In this document: positions 9,628-17,500 of the stretch, in pieces
Numbering within the stretch: the first letter of the stretch is position 1
How the letters are laid out: each line of letters begins with the position of its first letter
NCBI GenBank assembly: GCA_040901705.1
Contig: JBBDYI010000290.1
Span: forward strand, 1 to 64,000
Direction of reading: 5' to 3'
Origin: PLA5 sp040901705
GTDB taxonomy: Bacteria; Planctomycetota; Planctomycetia; Pirellulales; PLA5
Length of the DNA stretch: 64,000 bases
Position numbers and translations under genes: made by a program
Notes under the pieces: model-generated
What the model was told of the DNA's origin: nothing
Databases searched by the model: none
The model's input: only the letters and a program-made list of their open reading frames with translations

Positions 9628-11076
9628 CTAGAACAGCGCGTCGATCGGTTCGCCGAGCGCGAGGTGCTGTGGACGGCCCAACGCATCGACGATTCGCTCT
9701 TGCGGATCGAGGCCCAGCGCGCGATAAATCGTCGCCGCGACGTCTTCCGGCGTCACGGCGTCGCGCGCCGGGTAGGCTGCATGACGATCCGACGCGCCAT
9801 GCACCACGCCGCCTTGAATTCCGCCGCCGGCGAGCACGACCGTGTAGCAGTGCGGCCAGTGATCGCGCCCGGCCGGCGCCGCGCCAGCGCTGCTGGTGAT
9901 TTGACCGAGCCGAGGAGTGCGGCCGAATTCGCCCATCGCGACGACGAGCGTTTCGTCGAGCAGGCCGCGCTCGGCGAGATCGGCCAGGAGCGCAGAAAAC
10001 GCCCGATCGAAGTACGGCAACAGTGCCCGCTTGAGTAGCGGAAAGTGATCCCGGTGCGTGTCCCAGGCTTGATCGAACCGCCGGCCGGAGGCGATCGTGA
10101 CCAATCGCACGCCGGCTTCGATCAACCGGCGGGCCAACAGCGTGCATTGGCCGAGGTGCGGCAGGCCGCCAAACTTGCGGGCTTCGACCGAACGGTCAAC
10201 GCGGTCCGGCAATCCGTATCGCTCGCGCGTGTTCGTCGATTCGCGGCTTAAGTCAAACGCCCGACGGGCTTCCGGCGACGACAGCAGGTGAAACGCCTTG
10301 TCGTGAAACTGTTCGAGTCGACTGGCGGCCGCCTGTTCGCCGATCGCCGCACCTTCGTTGAGCCGCGCAAGCAATTCGCGACGTTGTTCGACGCGGTCGA
10401 GCGAAACGCCGCGCTGCAAGCCGAGGCCCGGCACTTCGTATCGCGGGGCGCTGGGGTCGCCGGCCACGAGCGGATCGTAACCCGCGCCGAGAAAACCGGC
10501 TCGCTGGCCCGGCAGATCGTAGCCGTTGTTCGACATCACGTCGGGCAGATGGACGAACGCGGGCAGCGGTCGATCCACCGGCCGCAGTTTGCCGAGCACG
10601 GCTCCGAACGGCGGAAAGTTGTCCGGCTCGTCGCGGACGATCAAGCCGCCGCCCACCGCCGGCGAACGGCCCGTCAATGCGTAGTACGCTCCGGCGTTGT
10701 GATCGACGATCCCGTGATGCACGGAGCGGACCAGCGCGACGCGATGCAACTCCTTGGCCATCAGCGGCAAGTGTTCGCAAACGTGGACGCCGGGGATGCT
10801 CGAACCGATCGGCTTGAAATCGCCACGCACCTCGGCCGGCGCGTCGGGCTTCATGTCCCACATGTCCTGATGCGCCGGGCCACCCTCCATGAACAGCAGG
10901 ATGCAAGACTTGGCTCGCGGAGCCTTCGGACCGCCGCCGCGTTGTTTGCTCGCCCGCACGGCATCAGCCCGCAGCAGCCGCGGCAACGTCACGCCCAACA
11001 TGCCAAGCAGGCCGGCGCGGAGCAGGTCGCGACGATTGTGTCGCGCCGATTTCGACAGTAGCGAAATGTCGTGCAT
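9628..11076 (-). CDS. DUF1501 family protein, Tat-exported
   Basis: 482 residues. A twin-arginine signal (RRDLLRAGLLGMLG, about residues 15-28) precedes the DUF1501 domain, which belongs to the alkaline-phosphatase/sulfatase-like superfamily. Typical DUF1501 strings are seen: CILLFMEGGPAHQDMWDMKP, a VRSVHHGIVDHNAGAYYALTGR region, MGEFGRTP and a C-terminal GVVHGASD. Planctomycete genomes carry many such genes, usually beside a DUF1549/DUF1553 cytochrome gene; no such partner is present here. Location in the periplasm follows from the signal. The substrate is unknown. It converges with the barrel protein gene at 8474. Confidence 0.9.
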   Translation of the reverse strand: MHDISLLSKSARHNRRDLLRAGLLGMLGVTLPRLLRADAVRASKQRGGGPKAPRAKSCILLFMEGGPAHQDMWDMKPDAPAEVRGDFKPIGSSIPGVHVCEHLPLMAKELHRVALVRSVHHGIVDHNAGAYYALTGRSPAVGGGLIVRDEPDNFPPFGAVLGKLRPVDRPLPAFVHLPDVMSNNGYDLPGQRAGFLGAGYDPLVAGDPSAPRYEVPGLGLQRGVSLDRVEQRRELLARLNEGAAIGEQAAASRLEQFHDKAFHLLSSPEARRAFDLSRESTNTRERYGLPDRVDRSVEARKFGGLPHLGQCTLLARRLIEAGVRLVTIASGRRFDQAWDTHRDHFPLLKRALLPYFDRAFSALLADLAERGLLDETLVVAMGEFGRTPRLGQITSSAGAAPAGRDHWPHCYTVVLAGGGIQGGVVHGASDRHAAYPARDAVTPEDVAATIYRALGLDPQERIVDALGRPQHLALGEPIDALF

Positions 11077-11295
11077 CGTTCAGACAAGCTCGCGGATGCT
11101 CGCGCTCACGACGGCTACCGGCAAGGTCGATTCGTATAGTCTAACAGCGTGCAGAGGAAGCAGGCAGACCTCCTCAAACACAGTGTAATTGTCGGCGATT
11201 ATGCAGGCACCCAACTCGTCCACCAGTAATTCAACGGGCTGACGACTCAAGAATATCCAGGCCGACTTTTGCAGGTTGGCCTGATTCTAGCCTCT

Positions 11296-11664
11296 TCAGC
11301 AGAATTCGTGGGTGAAATTCGGCTCTGGCAGGGCGGCGAGGCTGTGGTAGAGGGCGATTTCTAGGACGTCCGTGCTGCGGAAGCCGTAGGATTTTCTCGA
11401 CGTCAATTTGGCCTTGTTGTTGAAACCTTCGACGACGCCGGATGAAACCTCGCCGCGGGCGTGGAACCAATTGAGAAGCAACTCTCGGCGAGCCCGCAGC
11501 GAGGCCGCGACTTTCTTCATTGGATCGAGTCGCGAGCGCATCACTCGGCGACGCCGTTCCCCGCAATTCAGCCCCCACCGCTTGCTCGACTTCAGTTGCG
11601 CTAGCATTTCCGATGCGGTTATTTGGGACAGACGCCCGCCGCCGCCGCCGCGCCCCCTTCGCAA
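11296..11664 (-). pseudogene. ISL3-family transposase, C-terminal remnant
   Basis: The encoded 122 residues end in the characteristic tail of ISL3 DDE transposases: MRSRLDPMKKVAASLRARRELLLNW, then SSGVVEGFNNKAKLTSRKSYGFRS, LEIALYHSLAALPEP and a short terminus. The N-terminal zinc finger, HTH and most of the catalytic domain are missing. The first 30-35 residues (Gly/Arg-rich) do not look like transposase and are probably read from unrelated DNA. No terminal inverted repeats were found. It is an old insertion scar directly upstream of moaC. Confidence 0.85.
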
Positions 11665-11725
11665 CGGCTGCTGCGGGCCTACAATGAACCGAATCGCTTC
11701 CCTCGCACGAGGTTACGTCGACGTC

Positions 11726-12205
11726 ATGGCCACGCTTTCTCATTTCGACGAGTCCGGCGCGAGTCGCATGGTCGACGTCGGCGAAAAGCCGGTGACCGTC
11801 CGCGTCGCCAGAGCGTCGGCCCAGGTGCGGATGAAGGTCGAAACCCTACGGCTCATTCGCGATCGGCAACTCGCCAAAGGCGACGTGCTCGAAGTCGCTC
11901 GCCTGGCCGCAATTGCCGCCGCCAAGCGGACTTGGGAACTGATTCCGTTGTGCCACCTGCTGCCGCTCGACGCCGTCGAGGTGCGATTCGACTTCGTCGG
12001 CGACGACGCCCTTGCCGTGGAAGCCACGGCCAAGGCAACGGCGCGGACCGGCGTCGAGATGGAAGCGTTGACCGCCGCGGCGACCGCGGCGCTGACTATT
12101 TACGACATGTGCAAGGCCGTGGATCGCGGCATGACGATCGAGCGCATCCGGCTGGAAGAAAAATCCGGCGGAAAGAGTGGCCATTTCACGAGGAACGACG
12201 CATGA
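11726..12205 (+). CDS. moaC: Cyclic pyranopterin monophosphate synthase
   Basis: Second step of molybdopterin synthesis: makes cPMP from the MoaA product. 159 residues, the normal family length. The conserved blocks are all present: MVDVGEKPVTVRVA, KGDVLEVARLAAIAAAKRTWELIPLCHLLPL (with the His-Leu-Leu-Pro active-site region), ARTGVEMEALTAAATAALTIYDMCKA and the C-terminal KSGGKSG. The start at 11726 gives MATLSHFDESGASRMVDVG, matching family N-termini; Met at 11684 is possible but adds a non-conserved extension. Its TGA stop overlaps the next ATG (ATGA, 12202-12205). No other moa or moe gene is in view. Confidence 0.95.
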   Translation: MATLSHFDESGASRMVDVGEKPVTVRVARASAQVRMKVETLRLIRDRQLAKGDVLEVARLAAIAAAKRTWELIPLCHLLPLDAVEVRFDFVGDDALAVEATAKATARTGVEMEALTAAATAALTIYDMCKAVDRGMTIERIRLEEKSGGKSGHFTRNDA

Positions 12206-13236
12206 CGCCGCCCGCCGCTTCCACCGCGCGCCAGACGCGCGACCCATCGGTTCCGCCGGACGCCCGCGCCGCGCTGGCGGCACTGTACGCACCGATTCGG
12301 CAGCCGCTCGCCGCGGTCGACGATCGTTTGAAAACCGAACTGCAAAGCCGCTACCCCTTCGTCGACGAATTGGTCAAGCACGCCTTTCGCCTGGGCGGGA
12401 AACGGCTGCGTCCGGCGCTGCTGCTGCTCTCGGCACAGGCCGTCGGAAGCGTGACCGACGAGCACATCACGCTCGGCGCCGTGGTCGAAATGATCCACAC
12501 CGCAACGCTCGTCCACGACGATGTTCTCGACGAGGCCCAACTTCGCCGCCACGTCGATACGGTCAACGCCCGCTGGGACAACGAAGCCAGCGTGCTGTTG
12601 GGCGATTACCTGTTTTCGCACGCCTTTTACCTGGCCAGCACGACCGGCAGCACGCGTGCTTGCCGCATCATCGGCCGCGCGACGAACGTCACCTGCGAAG
12701 GAGAACTTCGTCAGGTGCGGGCCGGCGGCGACTTGCAGCTTGCGGAGCAGGAATACCTCGGCATCATCGCAGCAAAGACAGCGGAGCTTTGCGCCTGCTC
12801 GTGCCAGCTCGGCGCACTTTACGCCGGCGCAAGCGAAACGGTCGCCGACGCGCTGGCCGCTTACGGACGCAATCTCGGCATCGCCTTCCAAATCGCCGAC
12901 GATTTGCTCGATTTGGTCGGCGAGGAGAATGCGGTCGGCAAATCGCTGGGCACGGACCTCGAAAAACGCAAGGCCACGCTGCCGGTGATCCACCTGCTTG
13001 CCGCGGCGGCCGACGACGACCGCGAGGCGATTACCGCGGTTCTCACCCGGCCCGACAACCATCGCGTCGCCGACTTGCTCCCCTGGCTCGATCGTTATCG
13101 ATCGCTCGACTACGCCCGCCGCAAAGCCGAGCACTATGCCAACGAAGCCATTGCCCGGCTGGCGTTGCTCGACGAATCGCCCGAGCGCGAAGTGCTGACC
13201 CAAATGGCGAGATTTGTCGTCAGCCGAGACCGCTGA
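12202..13236 (+). CDS. Polyprenyl diphosphate synthase, long-chain type
   Basis: Trans-prenyltransferase that elongates farnesyl or geranylgeranyl diphosphate with isopentenyl diphosphate; the likely product is the menaquinone side chain. 344 residues. GGKRLRP lies at 65-71, the first Asp-rich motif DDVLD at 106-110 followed by RR, and the second motif DDLLD at 233-237. The residue five before the first motif is Ala101, with Thr102 next; small residues there are associated with long chains, whereas short-chain enzymes have aromatic ones. The start overlaps the moaC stop by four bases, with GAGGA upstream (12190-12194), so translation is probably coupled. HepT/IspB-type assignment is inference. 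Confidence 0.9.
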   Translation: MTPPAASTARQTRDPSVPPDARAALAALYAPIRQPLAAVDDRLKTELQSRYPFVDELVKHAFRLGGKRLRPALLLLSAQAVGSVTDEHITLGAVVEMIHTATLVHDDVLDEAQLRRHVDTVNARWDNEASVLLGDYLFSHAFYLASTTGSTRACRIIGRATNVTCEGELRQVRAGGDLQLAEQEYLGIIAAKTAELCACSCQLGALYAGASETVADALAAYGRNLGIAFQIADDLLDLVGEENAVGKSLGTDLEKRKATLPVIHLLAAAADDDREAITAVLTRPDNHRVADLLPWLDRYRSLDYARRKAEHYANEAIARLALLDESPEREVLTQMARFVVSRDR

Positions 13237-13389
13237 GCCGCACTGAAAGGCCAGGGGGAACGACATCGCGCGAACCGCAGGTGTCGGCTTCCGACGCGCT
13301 AGCGGCGTAACGCAGCGCGGACGGCTTTGTCCGACGTAAGATGGCGTGTTCTTTACACGCGGCTACGGCCTGCTCGATGCCTTCGACCG

Positions 13390-13995
13390 TTAACCGCCTG
13401 GCGGCCCGCCCGATACGATGACTTGCGTCGGACGCACGACGCGGTCGTGCAGTTGGAAGCCGGTCGTCGCTTCGAGCAGCACCATGCCGTGGGCGTGCTC
13501 GTCGGACGGTTGTTGGGCGATCGCTTCGTGCAGGTTCGGGTCGAACGCTTCGCCGTGGGCCGTAATCCGCTTGCAGTGATGCTGGGCCAGCACGTCTTCG
13601 AACTGAGAAGCGACCATTTTTACGCCGGCCAGCAGCGCGGCCACGTCGGCCGATTTGTCCGCGGACTTTTCCGTCGACTTCTCCGCCGACTCGGCCGCGC
13701 GGTTCAAATTGTCGACCACGGGAAGCAGGTCGCGCATCAAGTTGATGTTGGCGTATCGCAGAGCGTCGTTCATCTCGCGCTGGCTGCGCTTGCGGTAGTT
13801 GTCCAATTCGGCCTGCGTGCGCAGCGCGCGGTCTTTGGCTTCTTCGAGTTCGCGCTGCAATCGCTCGACGTCATCGGCCGCCGCGTCGTTTGGTTCCGCG
13901 TTCATTTCGTCGTGGTCCGCCGAATGGGCCTGGTCGGCCGCAGTGGCCGCCGGTTTTGCTGGGTGCGTGGAGGGTTCTTGGGGATGTCGTTTCAT
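13390..13995 (-). CDS. grpE: GrpE, nucleotide exchange factor for DnaK
   Basis: 201 residues. After an Ala/His/Asp-rich unstructured start comes the long GrpE coiled coil (about residues 43-85, LQRELEEAKDRALRTQAELDNYRKRSQRE). Then follows the conserved FDPNLHEAIAQQPSDEHAHGMVLLEATTGFQLHDRVVRPTQV beta domain. It releases ADP from DnaK. A short Glu/Lys/Ser repeat (EKSTEKSADKSAD) interrupts the helical region. Its start overlaps the dnaJ stop by four bases (ATGA, 13992-13995), so it is the last gene of the chaperone operon. No dnaK lies in this window. Confidence 0.95.
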   Translation of the reverse strand: MKRHPQEPSTHPAKPAATAADQAHSADHDEMNAEPNDAAADDVERLQRELEEAKDRALRTQAELDNYRKRSQREMNDALRYANINLMRDLLPVVDNLNRAAESAEKSTEKSADKSADVAALLAGVKMVASQFEDVLAQHHCKRITAHGEAFDPNLHEAIAQQPSDEHAHGMVLLEATTGFQLHDRVVRPTQVIVSGGPPGG

Positions 13996-15179
13996 GACGC
14001 CTTCTCCTGCTCCGCCTCTTCGCGCCGAACGTCGTCGCGGGGTATTAGGTAATCGCGGAGCCGTTCGAGGAAATTCTTGCGGTGCGGGCTGACGTTCGTA
14101 TGCTCCACTTCCGCCAGGTCGCGGAGCAGTTTCTCCTGCTGCGGCGCAAGCGTTTTGGGAACTTCCAGATCCAGTTGCACGTGCAGATCGCCGACGCGGC
14201 GGCCGCCGTGCGGGTCAGGCATGCCGCAACCGCGAAGCGTGAGAATATCGCCGGGCTGCGTGCCGGCCGGAATCTTCACCTCGCGGCGGCCGTCGAGCGT
14301 GGGCACTTCGATCTCCGCGCCAAGGCACGCTTGCGTGTAGCCGATCGGCACGCGACAGATCAAATGCGCCCCTTCGCGCTGAAACAACGGATGCTCGCGG
14401 ACGGTGAGAAAACAGTAGCAATCGCCGCTCGGGCCGCCGCTCGGGCTGGGCTGGCCTTCGCCGGGCACCCGAATTCGCATGCCCGTGTCGACGCCGCCGG
14501 GAATCGCAACTTCGCGGGCGACCTGTTCGGCCACGTAGCCGGCCCCTTTGCAACTCTTGCACGGATCCTTGACGACCGACCCCGCGCCGCGGCAAGCCGG
14601 ACACGTGGTTTGCACGCGGAGGATGCCGGCTTGCTGCACGACTTGTCCACGTCCGCCGCAATAGGAACATGGCTGTGCAATCGAGCCGGGCTTGGCACCG
14701 CTGCCTTCGCAGTCGCCGCACTTGCGGCTCCGCTCGAAGCGGATCGTTTTCTTGCAACCGCGAGCGGCTTCGATCAAATCGATCGCCACGTCGACGCGAA
14801 GATCGTCGCCTTTGCGGGGCCGCCGCCGTCCGCCGCCGCCACGACCACCGCCGAACATTTCGCCGAACGCACTGCCGCCGCCGAAGAAGTCGCCGAACGC
14901 CTCGAAGATGTCCTCGATATCGGAAAAATGCCGCCCGCCGCCGCCCGCTCCGCCGAGACCGGCGTGGCCGAACTTGTCGTAACGGCTGCGTTTTTCAGCG
15001 TCGTTGAGAATCTCGAAGGCTTCGGCCGCTTCCTTGAACCGCTTGATCGCCGCTTCGTCGCCGGGGTTCTTGTCGGGATGGTTCTTGATCGCCGCCTTGC
15101 GATAGGCGTCGGAAATCTCCGCATGCGTGGCGGTCCGTACCACGCCGAGAATTTCGTAATAGTCGCGCTTATCGGACAT
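13992..15179 (-). CDS. dnaJ: DnaJ, Hsp40 co-chaperone
   Basis: 395 residues with full class-A architecture. The J domain carries NHPDKNPGD (the HPD that stimulates DnaK ATPase). A Gly/Phe-rich linker follows (GGAGGGG, then FGEMFGGGRGGGGRRR). The zinc-binding centre has all four CxxCxGxG motifs: CGDCEGSG, CSYCGGRG, CPACRGAG and CKSCKGAG. C-terminal substrate-binding domains follow. It sits between the second groEL and grpE. The start MSDKRDYYEILGV is the natural J-domain beginning; no ribosome binding site is evident just upstream. Confidence 0.96.
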   Translation of the reverse strand: MSDKRDYYEILGVVRTATHAEISDAYRKAAIKNHPDKNPGDEAAIKRFKEAAEAFEILNDAEKRSRYDKFGHAGLGGAGGGGRHFSDIEDIFEAFGDFFGGGSAFGEMFGGGRGGGGRRRPRKGDDLRVDVAIDLIEAARGCKKTIRFERSRKCGDCEGSGAKPGSIAQPCSYCGGRGQVVQQAGILRVQTTCPACRGAGSVVKDPCKSCKGAGYVAEQVAREVAIPGGVDTGMRIRVPGEGQPSPSGGPSGDCYCFLTVREHPLFQREGAHLICRVPIGYTQACLGAEIEVPTLDGRREVKIPAGTQPGDILTLRGCGMPDPHGGRRVGDLHVQLDLEVPKTLAPQQEKLLRDLAEVEHTNVSPHRKNFLERLRDYLIPRDDVRREEAEQEKAS

Positions 15180-15340
15180 AACAGGCGGGAGGCTAGAGGC
15201 TTGAGGCCGCAGGGATGAGGACGGAAGGTATTCCCTCCGGCCTCATGGCTCCGGCCTCCGGACTGCTTACGCAACGGGCCGCCTCGCGCGATTGCGAGGC
15301 GGCCCGCCGCCAGTTTCATCGTAACGCGAAAAAGCGGCGA

Positions 15341-16960
15341 CTAGCGCACCGCGCCTTCGATTTTTTGCTTCACTTTATCATCTTTATCATACGTCGTGAC
15401 CAGCGCTTCGGTGGTCAACAGCAGGCCGGCGATGCTGGCCGCGTTGGCCAATGCCGTGCGCACCACCTTCACCGGATCGATGACGCCGGCCTTGTACATG
15501 TCGGCATACTCGCCGGCATGGGCGTCGTAGCCGATGTTTGTGCCCTTTTGCAGCACTTCGTCGGCGATGACCGAGCCGTCCAAGCCGCAGTTGTCGGCGA
15601 TCTGGCGGATCGGGGCCGCCAGCACGTGGAGAATGATATCCGCACCGATCTTCTCGTCGCCCTTGGCGGTGTCCTTCGCCTTCTGAACGGCTTCGGTGCA
15701 ACGCAACAGCGCCACGCCGCCGCCGGGCAGAATGCCTTCTTCAAGGGCCGCGCGGGTGGCGTGCAAAGCGTCTTCGACGCGAGCTTTCTTCTGCTTCATT
15801 TCGGCTTCCGTGCCCGCGCCGACGGAAATGATCGCCACGCCGCCGGAGATTTTCGCCAGGCGTTCCTGGTACTTCTCCTTGTCGTACTCGCTTTCGGTGT
15901 CCTCGATCTGCTTCTTGAGCTGATCGACGCGGCGCTTGATGTCCGCGCTCGTACCGGCGCCTTCGACGATCGTGGTGCTGTTCTTGTCGATCGTGATTTT
16001 CTTGGCGCGGCCGAGGTGTTCCAGCGTGAGGTTTTCGAGCTTGAGGCCCAAGTCTTCGCTGATACACTGGCCGCCGGTGAGGATGGCGATGTCGCCGAGC
16101 ATCGCCCGGCGGCGGTCGCCGAAGCCGGGCGCCTTCACCGCGCAGATGTTGAGCGCGCCGCGGAGCTTGTTGACGACCAGCGTCGTGAGCGCTTCACCTT
16201 CGACGTCCTCGGCGATGATCAGCAGCGGCTTGCCGCGCTGGATTACTTTTTCCAGCAGCGGAATCAGTTCGCGGAGGTTGCTGACCTTCTTCTCGTGGAT
16301 CAGGACATAAGCGTCTTCGAGCGTGCAGTCCATTTCCGCCGGCCGATTGATGAAGTACGGCGAGCAGTAGCCCTTGTCGAACTGCATGCCATCGACGAAT
16401 TCGACGGTCGTGTCGAGCGTCTTGCCTTCCTCGACGGTGATGACGCCGTCCTTGCCGATCCGCTCCATCGCGTCGGCCAGCAGCTTGCCGATTTCGCGAT
16501 CGTTGTTGGCGCTGATCGCGCCGACGTGGGCGACTTCGTCCTTGCTCGACACGGCCCGGCTCATTTCGTGCAGCTTGGCCACGGCGGCGTCGACGGCTTT
16601 GTCGATGCCGCGGCGGATCGCCGTCGGGTTGCTGCCGGCCGTGATGTTCCGCAGACCTTCCTTGAAGATCGCGCGGGCGAGCACGGTGGCGGTCGTCGTC
16701 CCGTCGCCGGCCAGGTCCGAAGTCTTAGAGGCGACTTCGTTCACCAGCTTCGCGCCCATGTTCTCGAAGCGGTCTTCGAGTTCGATTTCCTTGCTGACGG
16801 TGACGCCGTCCTTGGTGACGGTCGGGCCGCCGAACGACTTGTCGATGATTACGTTGCGGCCGGTCGGACCCATCGTCACGGCGACGGCGTCGGCCAGTTT
16901 TTCCACGCCACGCAGCATTTTCGCGCGGGCCTGATCGTCGAAGAGCAGTTGTTTAGGCAT
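15341..16960 (-). CDS. groEL: GroEL chaperonin, second paralogue without a GGM tail
   Basis: 539 residues, a complete group I chaperonin: VTMGPTGRNVIIDKSFG, TKDGVTVSKEIELED, the ATP site VASKTSDLAGDGTTTATVLA and EEGILPGGGVALLR are all present. Unlike the paralogue at 17501-19183 it ends KQKIEGAVR, with no Gly-Gly-Met repeats; those repeats normally line the floor of the folding chamber. It lies just downstream of groES, so groES-groEL2 is the ordinary groE pair and the first groEL is the extra gene. A different client set for this paralogue is inference. Confidence 0.96.
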   Translation of the reverse strand: MPKQLLFDDQARAKMLRGVEKLADAVAVTMGPTGRNVIIDKSFGGPTVTKDGVTVSKEIELEDRFENMGAKLVNEVASKTSDLAGDGTTTATVLARAIFKEGLRNITAGSNPTAIRRGIDKAVDAAVAKLHEMSRAVSSKDEVAHVGAISANNDREIGKLLADAMERIGKDGVITVEEGKTLDTTVEFVDGMQFDKGYCSPYFINRPAEMDCTLEDAYVLIHEKKVSNLRELIPLLEKVIQRGKPLLIIAEDVEGEALTTLVVNKLRGALNICAVKAPGFGDRRRAMLGDIAILTGGQCISEDLGLKLENLTLEHLGRAKKITIDKNSTTIVEGAGTSADIKRRVDQLKKQIEDTESEYDKEKYQERLAKISGGVAIISVGAGTEAEMKQKKARVEDALHATRAALEEGILPGGGVALLRCTEAVQKAKDTAKGDEKIGADIILHVLAAPIRQIADNCGLDGSVIADEVLQKGTNIGYDAHAGEYADMYKAGVIDPVKVVRTALANAASIAGLLLTTEALVTTYDKDDKVKQKIEGAVR

Positions 16961-17093
16961 AAATTCAGGAGGGGTTCGGGATTCGGGTGTCGGGGTTCGG
17001 GTGGAAGGGAAACTTTCGGAGCAGCAAGGCTCGATAACACCGAGAAGCGCAAATGCGTTTCTCGAGTCCCGAGTCCCTAGCCCCGAGTCCCTC
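16961..17093. repeat. Degenerate G-rich/C-rich intergenic repeat, groES to groEL2
   Basis: The gap contains near-tandem copies of GGGATTCGGG and GGGGTTCGGG-type units (about 16971-17005), then complementary GAGTCCC and CCCGAGTCCC units (about 17058-17094). The two halves can pair imperfectly. Similar units occur at about 17430-17505, 44494-44520 and 852-896. The function is unknown. Confidence 0.6.
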
Positions 17094-17393
17094 TTACGAA
17101 ACTACCTTCGCGAGAATATCGCTTTCGTGCAGAATCTTGTACTCGTTGCCGTCGATTTCGATTTCGGTGCCGCCGTACTTGCCGAAGATCACCGTGTCGC
17201 CGACCGTGACGGAAAGCTCGCCGCGCGTGCCGCTATCGAGCAGCTTGCCCGGCCCGGCGGCCACGATCGTGCCGCGCTGCGGCTTTTCTCTGGCGGTGTC
17301 CGGCAGCACGATGCCGCCGGCAGTCCGCTCCTCGGCTTCGGCGGGTTCGACAACGACGCGATCATCCAACGGTCGAATCTTGAGTTTGGCCAT
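17094..17393 (-). CDS. groES: GroES co-chaperonin
   Basis: 99 residues, standard Hsp10. KIRPLDDRVVVEPAEAEERTAGGIVLPDTAREKPQRGTIVAAG covers the beta core and the mobile loop that binds GroEL; ILHESDILAKV closes the protein. AAGGAA lies about nine bases before the ATG on the minus strand. It caps the folding chamber formed by GroEL and is flanked on both sides by groEL genes. Confidence 0.97.
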   Translation of the reverse strand: MAKLKIRPLDDRVVVEPAEAEERTAGGIVLPDTAREKPQRGTIVAAGPGKLLDSGTRGELSVTVGDTVIFGKYGGTEIEIDGNEYKILHESDILAKVVS

Positions 17394-17500
17394 TTGCGTT
17401 ATTCCTTGTGAAACGTTGTATTCGAATTAAGAGGGATTCGGGATTCGGGATCAAACGGAGTCAGCCATGAATTCCTGACCCCCGCCCCCTGACCCCTGCT

